From Cristatella mucedo (Eukaryota > Bryozoa > Phylactolaemata > Cristatellidae): a stretch of 40,000 bases of DNA. The stretch is from the NCBI GenBank assembly GCA_009760855.2, contig WPIO01000056.1:1912501-1952500 (forward strand), read 5' to 3'. Both the position numbers and the translations under genes were made by a program. The notes under the pieces were generated by a model. It saw nothing but the letters and a program-made list of their open reading frames with translations. It ran no database searches and had not been told where the DNA came from. Each line of letters begins with the position of its first letter. Within the stretch, counting starts at the first letter, position 1. This document shows, piece after piece, positions 18,925 to 29,923 of the stretch.

Positions 18925-19935
18925 TGGCTGCTCATAGCACCTTGTCATTAGATGAACACGTGTCCTCTACTGTCAAGTCGGCCTATTTCAGTTAACGAAC
19001 GTGGCCAAAGTCAATACTTGCACAGATAAAAGTGCAACAGTCAAACTAGCTCACCCGTTTGCGACACCGAATCTTGAGTATTGCAATTCTCCTTTGGCCA
19101 ATTTCTGGCCAATGCCCTCAATCGCCTGAAACGGGTGCAAAACTCGGCAACTCGTCTGGTCCGTCGCCGAAGGTCCAGCTGCCACATCATACCACTTCTG
19201 TCTGAGGTTCACTGGCTCCAAAGCAAGCACCGAATCAAAGCATCAATCAATCAATCAAGCAATCAAATCGAATCAAAGCACCGAATCAATTTAAGATCCT
19301 GTCTCTGGCTCACACTTGGCTTCACTCGCTTGCCTACCTATCCGACCTCCTTGCTCATCCAGCGTACTCTCGCACCAAACGCTCGTGATTATATAGTCGC
19401 CTCACAGTAAGTCGCTCTATATTGAAACTCTTTGGTACTCAAGCCTTCACTTCGTACGCACCAAAAGTGTGGAGCTCGACAAGCTTGCATCATTTTCTCG
19501 TCCCAGCTAAGGAATTAACTGTTCCGGTCAGCTTTCCCCGGTGAAATTGTCTGCTCCACTCCTGTCTGCCTTGTTTGCTTACCAGAACGTGATTTAGTAA
19601 ACACTGCTAGATAGAGGTCCAACTAACCGGTGGCAATGAGTGTCTTAATGTTAAATGTAATGTTCCTTAATGTTCCTTCCTTGTTTAATCGCGATACATG
19701 TTTGCTGTGTAAGCTTGATGCCGCAATTTTCACTAATCCTTAGCTACCTTTCTCCTAATCCTTTCTCCTAATCCATTTTCACTAATCCTTAGCTACCTTT
19801 CTAGCTAATCCTTAGCTACCGTTTTTCTCGAAGCGAGTTGAAAAGCGCCTGGATAGAGATTTAGTTTTCGTAGGATGCTATGTTAACAGTTTGTTCTTAT
19901 TATTGTTTTATGCTTCACTAGGTCCTGTATTCTTT
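18925..19935 (+). mobile_element. LINE-C, degraded CR1/L2-like copy with tail hairpin
   Basis: The body holds reverse-transcriptase C-terminal remnants (see the separate entry). It is followed by a 3' UTR with a 49-bp-spaced direct repeat (19726 and 19775), then gaaaagcgcctggatagaga with a changed hairpin (GAGATTTAGTTTTC) and aggatgctatgttaac. The tail is thus the same module as in LINE-A and SINE1, although the UTR is unrelated to LINE-A. Confidence 0.75.
18940..19530 (+). pseudogene. LINE reverse transcriptase C-terminal remnant (LINE-C)
   Basis: Across several frames the strand reads LSLDEHVSSTVKSAYF, LRNVAKVNTCTDKSATVKLA, NLEYCNSPLA, ALNRLKRVQNSATRLVRRRR, SCHIIPLLSEVHWLQSKHRI, LAYLSDLL and FTSYAPKVWSS. 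The order matches the LINE-A reverse-transcriptase end block for block (for example RRLQLVQNSAARLV). At least three frame changes are needed. A (CAAT)n expansion of about 50 bp at 19238-19290 sits inside the frame, flanked by the repeated phrase caccgaatca. Confidence 0.82.
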
Positions 19936-20984
19936 GAATTGTAACACAATAAAATCTTAAAATGCGTTTCAATAAATCTCGCTCACCTCTGCTTCTTGGT
20001 TCAGCGATAAGGTGGGCGTTAAGCGTTTGACGCGGGTAATGGGTTCTGTCCTGCAGCAACTATTTTTTTTATATCGTCCTTTGTAAGCTGGGATGATTTC
20101 CTCCTAAGGTTCTTTTGCCGCTCTATAAATGAGGCTGCTGGTCAGCTGAAGTCGACTTTCCTGTTGCTGACTGATCTGGTGGAAGCGTCAGGTAGGTGAG
20201 CGACGGTACTTGAAGAAAAGCTGTTCCCGTTAGTGTTACTGCTACGCTGCAGCGGCCTCTCTAACTAGCGGCCATTTCCGGGACAGCTGCCTGCGAACCC
20301 AAGCAGTGGGAGATTATTTTAGCGCATAATTACGACGCTGCTCCGCTGCTCGTTTACGGCTGGCGTCGCTAGACAGAATTCGCGCCGTACGCTTTTTACT
20401 AGGTAGACACTCGATTGGCGACCGCTCGGGCAGGAGCCGGCTAATGGCACATTAGCACCGCAAGCGCAGAGAGCGATTGTCGGTTTCGCAAGACGTTTGC
20501 GGCCGCTCAGCTCAGATCCTGGAAGTTGGTGAAATCTGGTGAGCCGAAATTGAGCAGATGAATGTACGTCCTGCCAGTGAAGGCCAGTAAAGCCGATCCG
20601 GATAATGAAATTAACCGCGAGGACAAAGAGGTTCGACCGGCCGATAGGCCCACAGAACACCGGATGGAACAGGGCGAAGGCGAGGGTGCAAACAAAGGCA
20701 CAAAGGCTCGTCTCAGCAGCTGTAGGAGATTGATGAGGAAATGGCGCCGCAATGTATGCCGCAGGCGCCCAAGACCGGATGCAGCCCTTCGTCGTTGTCC
20801 TGGTCGGTGAATTCAAGAGATTCTAGGATCCATGCTAGAAAACTATTCTAGCACGTGATGGTTAGATGTTGGGTAAGGAACTATTCAAGCATAGGTTATA
20901 GGCGTTTCGTCGCGACGCTCAAGCCTAATCCAACTGCAAAGATATTGCCAAAAAAGTATATAGCTAGATATACATACGGACTGA
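19936..20984. other. Stretch without genes; possible SINE2 tail remnant
   Basis: The phrase gccgctctataaatgaggct followed by gctggtcagctga at 20112-20145 resembles the SINE2 tail, but no head is visible. The 165-residue minus-strand frame at 20319-20816 shows no motif I recognise. An 8-bp hairpin (tgctagaa/ttctagca) lies at about 20833-20853. Confidence 0.4.
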
Positions 20985-21040
20985 CAGGCAGACACAGACA
21001 GACAGATAAATAGATAAATAGATATCTGTGTCTGTTCACT
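20985..21040. repeat. GACA/GATA microsatellite forming a 10-bp inverted repeat
   Basis: CAGACACAGA (20989-20998) and TCTGTGTCTG (21025-21034) are reverse complements around a gacagataaatagata core. Confidence 0.85.
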
Positions 21041-21524
21041 CAGTTGAGATACCCCGAAGAAACCACCTCTTGATCACATAAACCCCGATAAAACTCTGTG
21101 CGCACAAAGCATTGAGCCAGGGGATGATGATGAGAAAGCTTACAATAATTATCATGGCTATCCAGAACCGTAGACCAAATGCCGATTGACCCCCGCAGCC
21201 CGGCCCAGCATTCGTGTCTTTCTAGCGTGACAGCTAGGGTCACCGGAAGCCAAAAAGGATTACACTGGGAGGAGGCAGTGCAAGAACCAAGCACTATACA
21301 TGGCAAGCGAGCTTCCATAACTAACTGGTCGTTCCAATGACAGTACGTCGACATGTAGCATGGATGTATGTGCCAGCGTTTTGCAGTGCATTTAATTGCC
21401 TCATAAGTACACCTACTAGCTCGCCGAGCGTGCAAAGAACGTCCGAACTTTGGATAGGTACTACCAGATCTACAAGAGAGGGGACCGATAGATCGACACA
21501 GAGATCGGGCCGACACACGATACA

Positions 21525-21760
21525 GACAGACAGATAGACAAAGAGAGTGACAAAGATAGAGACAGAGGGAGAGAGAGAGAGAGAGTGAGTGAAAGTTCGA
21601 GAGAAATACCGACAGACAGCTTGGGGAGAAAAATGGGAAAGCAAGAAAGAGACGGGGAGAGGGAGAGAAGAGAAGAAAAAGAGAGAAGAATGGAAGCCGA
21701 AATGATGGAGGAAAATGAAAGATGGAGGAGGCAGGGAGAGGAAACAAATATATCATTTGT
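21525..21760. repeat. Purine-rich (AG/GACA) tract
   Basis: About 230 bp is overwhelmingly purine on the plus strand, with gacagacagata, gagagagagag and gaagaaaaagagag words. It is imperfect, so an old decayed microsatellite is likely. Confidence 0.8.
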
Positions 21761-23116
21761 AAAGCGTTGCTAAGAGAAATTCACCCATTTATCCATGCGC
21801 ACTTGACGTATGCTGACGTAGAATTCCAGCCCGCGACTTGGATCGTTGAAGGCGAGCGCCTCACCTCACCCCTCACCCCTCACGCCAGGAAGAACTTAAT
21901 CAAGATGTAGATTCGTCCTGTTTCTTGGACAGACAGGAAAGGCCTGACTGCGCTTCTCCCACAATGTAGTCTAGAAGCTTGCACTAAATACACTTTTGCT
22001 GGTAGAGCTAACCAGTTCACAGGGAGTTCGCATGGACATTTCCCTAACGGTTACGTGCAAGGAATCTCAGGGTTGCTTGAAACGCAAGTTCCTGCGTCCG
22101 CGAGTCTATGATTCACCACGGCGATAATCACTCGACCGCTCTCCGACTCCTATAGGTAACGCTGGTTGGATAATTTTAAAGTGCTCTCAGACGGCGACAG
22201 TTGGCATACGCAGCACCAAATGCTCATTGAGAGAGCGATTTTGACCTTTTCTTTTAGCATGGAGCATGTACAGTGCGAATGGAGCCGTTACAGCACTCAC
22301 AGGCTTTCCTTCGACAAGGAAGAACATGCATCATTTGCATTTGAAGTTGAATGCAGGCCTCTAGCTCAGACGGCGAGTACCTTTCAACTGCCGTCAAGAA
22401 GCTACCGCCATCTTTATCCTGCATTGCCCTACAGCGATCCTATTAGTGGTCAGCAATGCAGAAAGCCAGCGGAAAATCTAGGATCCGCCTCCCCTTGGAT
22501 CCATTGAGTGGGCTTATTTCTCGATAATTCGCGTTACCTTTCGTCTCGTTCAGTCGCTGGATGTATGCTCGAGTTCAGGAGATACTGCAATTGCAGAGCT
22601 GTGCAGTAAATATGGGTCGCCGTTTTCAGATTAAAAAACTGCTCACAAAGAGTCGCATTTCGCACTCGGCACCGGGTGTTTCATTCATCCGATGCGTTTG
22701 TGGCGGCGGCGGCTCGGTGGCTTCAGGTTGACAACTGGCTGAAAACCTCCGCACGAATGACATATCGACTATAGGCTATTGACCTGGAAAACGAGATCGC
22801 CGATTACAGCGAGTGCTTGCATGCCTTTACTCCGCCCTCAAAGGTCAATCGACGTGGCGGCTCCTTCGTTGGTAACGTTGCGACAAGGGCATAGCTGAGT
22901 ACCGCGGAATGCCGGAATTCTCCGTATCTTGTTTTTCCCACACAGGCAAATGCGCCAGAAGAGCCGATAGATAAGCATCCGGTGATAGCCGGCGCTAATG
23001 GACAGGTCACAATTGATGAGTGCAATTCTCTAAAAAAAACCTCGTGGCAGCTGAGCCTGAGCAAGTGACGCTAGTTTTTGTGCAGCAAGTATAGTCCGGG
23101 GGGGGGACAGCACATC
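21761..23116. other. Stretch without recognised genes
   Basis: It contains a (cctcacc)n-like run at 21860-21886. An unidentified frame at 22166-22507 is listed separately. A (G)9 run lies at 23098-23106. No repeat family of the window is visible here. Confidence 0.4.
22166..22507 (+). CDS. Unidentified 113-residue open frame
   Basis: The frame (DNFKVLSDGDSWHTQHQMLI and onward, with RLSFDKEEHASFAFEVE) has a balanced amino-acid composition and is free of low-complexity stretches, unlike most frames here. It has no in-frame ATG at the start (first codon TTG) and no recognised domain. It could be an exon, a transposon remnant or chance. I recognise no relatives. Confidence 0.15.
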   Translation: MDNFKVLSDGDSWHTQHQMLIERAILTFSFSMEHVQCEWSRYSTHRLSFDKEEHASFAFEVECRPLAQTASTFQLPSRSYRHLYPALPYSDPISGQQCRKPAENLGSASPWIH

Positions 23117-23372
23117 AAAAACTGTGACATTGGTCTAAGCCCAGGGATGAGGTGCTCGCTCTTCACCACCGTGTGGTTGTGGTTCGAGTCCTTCGCTGGG
23201 CATTCGGAGTTCAATTAAGGGGTAGAGTAGTTGCTCTTCACGAGGCGGGTCGTGGGTTCGAATCTTACAGCAGGCATTTCTTTATTGCCTACTCCAAGCG
23301 GCAGAGCAGCTGCAGCTGCAGCGGCTCTTCTGCCGCTGTACGAATGAGGCTTTTGAATCAGCTACACTGACT
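23117..23372 (+). mobile_element. SINE2 copy with two tandem tRNA-like units
   Basis: The first tRNA-like unit at about 23128-23205 has gaggtgctcgctcttcacca and a B-box-like gtggttcgagtcctt. The second at about 23206-23275 has ggtagagtagttgctcttca and a B-box-like gggttcgaatctt. The SINE2 tail (gcctactccaagcggcagag ... gccgctgtacgaatgaggct) follows once. The arrangement is a dimeric head on a single tail. Confidence 0.72.
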
Positions 23373-23402
23373 TTTTTCCGATGTCTTAGCCCTTAGGCTA
23401 AG

Positions 23403-23682
23403 CTAATGTAATGTAATGTTTTTCCTTCTGTAACTCCACAAAGTCATAAAGACTATGTGAGTGTTACGCAGGAGAGTTTTGTATAGCACGCTCACAGCCT
23501 AAGCGGCTTTTGGTACGCATTTGGTAGCCAACAGACTTCGTCTCACGCAACAAAGAGAAAGTGGGAAGCATAGCAGAGTCAGGAGAGCAGTTGAGGTAGT
23601 GAGTAGCATGGAAGTAGCAGCTCAGGATCACTGAAAAGGATGAGCCGTAGTCGGCAGCAGGAGAATAGTTGTCGTTGTGTAA
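23403..23682 (-). mobile_element. LINE-B 3' UTR copy
   Basis: On the plus strand it begins gctaatgtaatgtaatg, the reverse of the ATTAC-type terminus. It then has ctgtaactccacaaagtcat, cagcctaagcggcttttggt, ggtagccaacagacttcgtc, tcacgcaacaaagagaaagt and tggaagtagcagctcaggat. It is one of the clearest LINE-B 3' UTR copies. A SINE2 begins immediately after it. Confidence 0.85.
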
Positions 23683-23685
23683 GAA

Positions 23686-23862
23686 GGTTCGTGCTCTTCA
23701 CGACCCAGGTCGTTAGTTCGAGTCCTGCAGTGGACGATCCTATATTGCCCACTGCAAGCTGTGGTGATAGCCATGAAGCCTCTCCTGCCGCTATATAAAT
23801 GGGGCTGTTGAATCAGCTAACCTTTTTTATATAAATGGTGCTGTTAAATCAGCAAACCGTTG
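23686..23862 (+). mobile_element. SINE2 copy, head truncated, tail duplicated
   Basis: It starts within the head (ggttcgtgctcttcacgacc), has a B-box-like agttcgagtcctgc and the tail ggtgatagccatgaagcctc. The last tail unit is present twice: tatataaatggggctgttga then tcagctaacc, followed by tatataaatggtgctgttaa then tcagcaaacc. Each holds a GCTG/CAGC hairpin. Confidence 0.82.
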
Positions 23863-24158
23863 TTACTCTCTGAGATCTGAGACTGCGGCTTAGTGGATTT
23901 TCTAATCTGGAGGTGGCAGACGGGTAGGGAGTAGATGGTTCGCAGTCTTTATGCCGATACGTACCCAGACGATGAGCGACGATTACTGTGGGCCTTTTTG
24001 GCGAGACCCGGATGGACCGGAGTGCAGTCCTGACTGTCACGAGTACTTTGGCGCTATAGAAGCTTTCGGGTTCGTTTATTTCATTCACTTCACATCCGGC
24101 TGCATTCTCAGAGAGAAATATTTCTTGTTCGCTACTGCTCCTCTGAGACCCTCTCCCC

Positions 24159-24410
<252 letters not shown>

Positions 24411-25904
24411 ACAGAGCCTGGATCATCAGTTTATAATCTGGCGGCCACCCAACTCAAAACCACTTATCTCAATGACTGTTAAACATCGAAAACGCGGAGT
24501 AGTGCTCATGGATCCGATAGCTCTGACGTGACCAGGCTAGCAAAGCTTCGATTAGGTTAGTCCTAAATCCCTAAATATTGCCAATAAGTCTGCATTTATA
24601 TCTAAGGGTTACGGTCACTTGTCTCTTTTACTGAATTACTAGAGGAGCTCCATTGGCACCTGGTCACTGGGCGAATAGGAAGCACAATTTCTCACTCGGA
24701 ACGATACGGCTCGGCTCTTCAGATTACTGATGGAACTAGTATGGCGGCCGTATCACTCTCCTCGTGCCGACAGGTTCTTCGTGACGGTGCATTAGCTGTC
24801 TCCTCCTCCTTTCGTCGCTCTTCTTTAGAGCTTTGAGGAATGTGAAGGTAGCAGAGAAATTTGCTTTCAGAGTCCCATACGATTGAACTCATTTCCGCAG
24901 CTCTCAATTCTCGTGCTGCTCGACCCTGCCTGCTGACTTCTGTTGCTGACTTGAACGCTTCCTTTTCAGCAGTCGCTACTTTGCTGCTGCTTCTCTGCTA
25001 CTTACTTTGGACTGTCCTTCTGATTGGACCATGCTTCTTGTCTTTTTCTTTTGCCTGGGCAGACTGTTGCTGGCAGCCGAACGCACACCGGATGCCAGCT
25101 CGGCCTTGAGTTCGTAACGTCGAAAACTTAGCGCCACGCAGGGTTATCCTTGTGGCTTCGCTGAAGTCTTTGACGGGAAATCATGGCTGTACGTACAGAT
25201 AAGCGCTTCTAACGTGTCCTTTTTTGAGTGCGAAGCCCCTTTCAGGCACTGCAAAGATTGCAAGACTTGCATGGATTGCAATACTTTCTTAGCACCAAGT
25301 CTCCCGAAGCTCTAGGGAGCCATCTTTCCCTGCTCCGCCCCTCCGAACTCATCTCATCGTGCCTGTGCGATTCTTGACTTTGTAAGCCCAAAAAGCACCG
25401 TGGACGCTCGGTTTTGGCATGGTATTAAATTGCTGGCCGTTGGCAGGGCAGAATCTCGAGTTAATTAACATGACAGCCTAAGCCGAGCGACATCAATCTT
25501 GAGCCACCTTCCCTGCTGCTTTTGTTTTTGGAAGCGTAACTCGATCCGCTGCAGCGTGCTTCAGGTAGCTAGGTTATATTACGAGAATAAGATCAATAAC
25601 CCAAAAGCTGGGCTGGTGTCCTACACTAGCTCGACGGTGCAGCAAGCTCTGCCTTCGTCGTATAGTATACTTAACCCGTGCATGTATTCGCATCGGGTGG
25701 CATCGGATTATATGCTCGGATTAGACGTCCACTGCTTTTGGAAAGTTCAGGCCATCGAGCTGCACGAGTCGTGGCGTTTGGCATATTCTCAGGGCACTTC
25801 TAAGGCTTAGGAGTAGGAACATACCGGTATTCTGAACAGAGCCAATGTGGCAACCACAACGTGTCTAAGAAGCTTATCCTTGTGTAATGTCTAAAAAGCT
25901 TAGC
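24411..25904. other. Mostly unrecognised stretch; possible old LINE remnant
   Basis: At about 24855-24985 the plus strand has a weak LINE-end look (RVPYD ... THFPQ, then SVADLN), but the match is poor. An open frame at 25499-25810 (103 residues, RLYYENKINNPKAGLVSYTS) has balanced composition and no recognised family. No SINE, tRNA or CpG block is seen. Confidence 0.3.
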
Positions 25905-27030
25905 ATGGTGTAATGTAATGCGTTATTTAATGTAATGATCTCCGTCTGTAACTTCACAAAGCCACGCTGAGTGAGCAGGTATCATCCAGGAGAGTTTTCT
26001 ATAGCGCACACAAACTCAAGCAGTTTTCGGTGTGCAGGCAGTAGCCAACAGAAATCATCTCACGCAACAAAGAGAAAGTGAGAAACATAGCTGAGTCAGT
26101 AGGGCAGTCGAGAAAGTGAGTAGCATGGAAGTAGCAGCTCCGCACGGCTGTAAAGGATTTGCCACAATTGGCAGCAGGAGAGCACATGTCATTGCCTCAG
26201 AATTGTGGAAGCGAGTTCTACAGTCTAGGACCTGCAGAGAAAAAGCTTCAGTCGTCAACGGTCTTTAAGCGGAGGAGCGACGCACCTAATTTATTGTCCA
26301 CAGAGAATGCGAGAGGACACGAGGAGGCTGAAACTGGTGCAGCAGTTCAGCCAGTTATGGAGGACCCAAGCCGTGGCCTTGGCCTTGCGGGTCAGTGTAC
26401 TTTGCCCTGTATCCGTTGATCGACTGGGAGTCATCGCAGCTTATTCAGCGAAGGAGACACGTGGCTGAACTTCTGGAATTTGTTGACTGGCCTTGCAGCA
26501 GCCCTAATCATCACTGCAAAGGCTGCAATGGATTTTTTTGGTAGCCAAAACGTGCTGTATCGCTAGCGAAATTGCTGCAGTCCAGCCTAGATAGAACCTC
26601 GGAGCTAGTTAAATTTTTAGATTAGCTGGTTAGATTTACAGCCAGGCCATCGTGGTAGATAGTCCGTATTCTTAGACAGAGATCGGATGTGATGGCTATC
26701 TGTGGAGGAAGCTTTCTTAATGAAACTTTCAAACTTGATGCTTTTATCAAAGAGGTCACCTAAATTCTGAGCACACAGTGACGGTCTTAGCGTCACCAAT
26801 TAGAAGAGTATCACCAATTATCCTAGTCCAACAGCACGTTTGGATGTTCTAATAAGCACGAGTTCGGTTTTATCGTCGCTTAGTTTAAGGAAAATGGCCG
26901 ATACCCAGGGTCGAATGTCAGCAAGGCAAGCACTCCATTTATAACTCACTGCAGCAAGTTGGAATGGTCTTAGAGCATCACATACGGCTAGGTATCCCAG
27001 CATAGAAGTGATAGCCGACTCAATGGGCAC
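25905..27030 (-). mobile_element. LINE-B, longest copy: RT fragment to 3' terminus
   Basis: On the minus strand a reverse-transcriptase fragment (27030 to about 26620) comes first. Then there is a degraded gap, the C-terminal coding end near 26340-26200, the conserved stop in ttctgaggcaatg and the 3' UTR with ctgtaacttcacaaagccac (plus-strand reading), ending in atgtaatg-type repeats at about 25905-25940. Part of the ORF between about 26620 and 26340 is not recognisable, so it is internally decayed. It links the LINE-B 3' UTR to a CR1/L2-like polymerase. Confidence 0.82.
26617..26990 (-). pseudogene. LINE-B reverse transcriptase fragment (palm/thumb junction)
   Basis: The first frame reads CLADIRPWVSAIFLKLSDDK and TELVLIRTSKRAVGLG, then a stop. 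A second frame reads NLGDLFDKSIKFESFIKKAS and HHIRSLSKNTDYLPR. W-x-x-x-x-x-L-K-L-x-D-D-K-T-E and L-G-x-x-F-D are the blocks that follow the YADD box in CR1/L2-like enzymes. A stop, small frameshifts and loss of the upstream catalytic region make it a pseudogene. Confidence 0.85.
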
Positions 27031-27267
27031 GAATCACTGGCATGATGACACTAAGTTGAAACAGTAGGCGTGGCGCTAGCAGGACGCAGCTATTGAGGCT
27101 GTCAGTAAGAATTTCTCTTCGCTCACGCCGCCAGCACCAGGTGAGTCTCGCGTCACGTTCGCCCTCGTCTGCAACGACTGACTGTGGACCGGCGCTAAAA
27201 TAAGCACTTCTTGTCGAGTCAATGTAATGAAAAGTTTTCTCGTAGCGCTTTTTTATCATTATTTACA

Positions 27268-27330
27268 GCGCGTTGTATAGCGCCAGGATAGATTCGGTTC
27301 TCTTGGTGAGATACACAGAAAGCTTATTAT
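27268..27330 (+). mobile_element. Decayed tail hairpin (LINE-A/SINE1 type)
   Basis: The run tatagcgccaggatagattc, then ggttctcttggtgagatac and an A/T-rich run resembles the shared tail with several changes. No body is recognisable upstream. Confidence 0.4.
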
Positions 27331-28004
27331 TTATATTGGCATTATCGTCATTTTAATGACCTCCTTCTATCGAATAGAGGGCTCGCAGAAGAGGCTAGCG
27401 CGGCGCTTCGGAGCGAACAGTTTGGCCGCGGAAGCCGTGCACCGGGAAACCTCCGAAACTCGTCCCCTGCATTCCGAGCGTCCCTCTACCGCTGGCGCGT
27501 TTCGCATCCGGGGCCCTGACGTTAGAAGCCGGCATTTTTCCGGGTGTGGACATTATATAATCATGGGAGTGTTTCAAGTCTGAGCGAGTACTGCTATGTT
27601 CACATGCAATGCGGCGCGATGCTTACTGGCTGCGCAGTCACGTGCCGTCGGCTGCCGCACGCCGGCGGCGGCGGCGGATACCCGGATGCGATACCCGGAT
27701 GCGATTTCGGCCTTTGCGCGTCCAGCAAGAAGACCGTGCCGGCGGCGGCGCGCTGCGGCCGCCGCAGGAAATCTTGCTCACACGCAGGTTATTCATAGTG
27801 CCTTTTGACTCACACTCCATTCTTCTCGGCTTATACCGGGAGGTTAGCGACGGCAGACGAACGGCTGCAGGGAGGACCCCGATTGGCTTCCGGTACGGAT
27901 GCAGCTTGATTTGGTTCGCAAATCCTAGCGGCCACCGTGCGTATATACTTATTATCCACTCAAAAACTCAAGTTTTCTTTAAAAAACTGGCTGGTTCCAT
28001 CGCA
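27331..28004. other. CpG-rich stretch without a supported gene
   Basis: A (CGG)n run at 27663-27678 is followed by atacccggatgcg duplicated exactly at 27680-27705. The 139-residue frame at 27609-28028 is Arg-rich in its first half, and its end overlaps the LINE-A piece, so it is not supported. Confidence 0.4.
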
Positions 28005-28092
28005 TGGCATCCCTTTGCAGCAATGTAAAGCGCCTAGAGAGAGATTGAGTTCTCCGAGAGTGCTTTATCAAGTGCATTGTTATTTATATCGG
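28005..28092 (+). mobile_element. LINE-A, severely 5'-truncated end
   Basis: atccctttgcagcaatgtaa, then agcgcctagagagagattga and gttctccgagagtgctttat with caagtgcattgttattta: only the last 85 bp of LINE-A. This is how strong 5' truncation by target-primed reverse transcription looks. Confidence 0.85.
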
Positions 28093-28164
28093 TCGCCTAC
28101 GTGAGGGGCATAGAGCGCCATATTGTGGGCGTGACCGTGGCTCCGTCGCTCACGCTGCCGAATG

Positions 28165-28280
28165 CTTGTACCGAAAGCCGCTGAAAGGCTGAGAGTGCGC
28201 TATACAAAAACTCTCCTGCGTAACACTTGCGTAGTCTTTGTGCTTTGTGGAGTTACAGACGGAGATACATTACATCCAGA
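28165..28280 (+). mobile_element. LINE-B 3' terminus, 5'-truncated
   Basis: gtaccgaaagccgctgaaag, gtgcgctatacaaaaactct, cctgcgtaacacttgcgtag, tgtggagttacagacggaga and tacattacat: the last 110 bp of LINE-B in sense, including its ATTAC-type end. Confidence 0.85.
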
Positions 28281-28599
28281 TGCTTTACAATTCGCTGCGA
28301 GGCTGCGGTGGGCTCTTTTCGGCCAACTACATAATGGAACTGCTGCGCACTAAATCAGCACGATTGCGGCCGATCTTCATTATTCACGGTTCCTGAATTG
28401 CGATGGCTAGGAACCGATTATACGATAATACGCGGCCGAGGCCGCACCAAATAGAGTTGTATTTCCGGAGTCGGCACTGACATCGGTGCTGATTCGGGCT
28501 TTTGGGCTATGAGCTGTTGGTTGCTGTACGTCCTGGCCGCTGTCGAACGCCTGTCACCCTTCGCCGCTGTCAAGTAGACTTCTAAGTACGCTACGTACG

Positions 28600-29480
28600 C
28601 TACGGACTTGTGATTTTTTTTAAACGGGCGTTCCTCGTCGCCGCTACGTTCCGCTCCGGTCGGCACGCCCGCGCGTGCCTCGGCGTTGCAGCCGCCGCAA
28701 GTCGCCAGCCGCGATACAAGGTTCGGGCGCAGTAGCCAGTATCCGTCGTGCGTCGGCCAATACTAGAGCCGTTAACCGCGCAGCGTTCGTTTGCGGCCTG
28801 GCTCCGTCGGGACGACACGCAAGCCTCCGCCGCCGGCTCTCGTTCGGCCCCCGAGTCGCTACGCGCCGGAGTCTCGCCCTCAGCGCCTGCCTCCGCCTTC
28901 GAGCGTTGCACGCCGCCCAGCCCCGCCCCGAGCTCGCACCTGGAGGCGGCGTCGCGTGACCGGCACCGCGACGGTCGGTCTGTCGCTGCCTACAAGCCCC
29001 AGGTCGTCTGCAGCCATTCGCTGCGGCGCTTCCGCTACGACTGCAGAGGCCGAGCGTCTGCTCAAACTCGCTCTATTCAGGCCTTCTCGGCGTCGCGACT
29101 TCGCGGCCGGAACGGAGCGGGCATGGCCGCGCGCTGTCGGTCGGCCTGGCGAGCGTCGCCGTCGGCGCTGGACGGTTCCCATGGCGACGGCGTTAGCTGG
29201 GCTCTCGTCGCTGGGCTTCGATAGCCGCAAGCTACGCAAGCTACGGAGTGCGCTGCTGCTGCTGCTGCTGCTGCTGCTGGGGGCCGTGGCGAGCGGCTAG
29301 CGTGCGGGGGGGGGGGCTCTCTCGCAACGGCGCGGCGCAAGCGGGCAGCGAGGGGGAGGTGAGGGAGGCATGCGCGAGGCACTCCGCCGGGGGGGGGCGG
29401 GCGGGCGGGCGGGCGTGCGGATGCCAGCATCCGCTGGGTACTCGCGAGTTTGCAGAGCTTGCGTCGCGTGATCCACACGA
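28600..29480. promoter_or_regulatory. CpG-rich block (island-like), no gene assigned
   Basis: The block is dense in CpG, in contrast to the flanks. Frames up to 169 residues exist on both strands, all Arg/Ala/Pro-rich and without motifs. It contains (GCT)10-11 at 29247-29279 and a run of G-tracts at 29389-29413. A promoter role is only an inference from CpG density; no TATA box, initiator or transcript boundary can be shown. Confidence 0.3.
29389..29413 (+). other. G-quadruplex motif
   Basis: A run of nine G is followed by four GGG tracts, each separated by one C, a canonical single-base-loop G4 pattern. A second G9 run is at about 29306-29314. Confidence 0.85.
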
Positions 29481-29707
29481 TGCGTAGCTTAGCGAGAAAA
29501 CCCTCGGCTAGACGAGGCGACCAGGGGCGATGGAAACCGATGGAAAGATAACCGATGGAAAGAATGCAGCGAGAGGTCTAAGTAGGCAGAGCAATCCGAC
29601 AGTAAGAAGAAACAATTGAGTTGTCAGTGGAGACAAATGAGTCCAAGAGGAAGAGCTTGGAAGAAGAACTTAGGGGAAGAATTAGATACCGGAAGTCGCA
29701 TAGGCTC

Positions 29708-29745
29708 TGAGTTCGTTATAGAGAACTCTCCTGCGTAGCACCCAC

Positions 29746-29748
<3 letters not shown>
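29708..29748 (+). mobile_element. Short LINE-B 3' UTR piece at microsatellite border
   Basis: tgagttcgttatagagaact, ctcctgcgtagcacccactt matches the LINE-B 3' UTR words ctatacaaaactctcctgcg and taacactca. The copy stops where (GT)n begins. Confidence 0.55.
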
Positions 29749-29840
<92 letters not shown>

Positions 29841-29919
29841 GAGAGAGAGAGAGAAAGAGAGGGCAGAGAGAGAGATGGTGAGGGAAAGAGGGATGGAGAG
29901 AGAGACAGAGACAGAGAGG
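29749..29919. repeat. Compound microsatellite (GT)n then (GA)n
   Basis: About 74 bp of uninterrupted GT is followed by about 95 bp of imperfect GA. Confidence 0.98.
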
Positions 29920-29923
29920 GAAA

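Noticed and set aside
23206-23275. Functional tRNA gene in the SINE2 head
   Set aside because: No matching acceptor stem; it is followed by the SINE2 tail.
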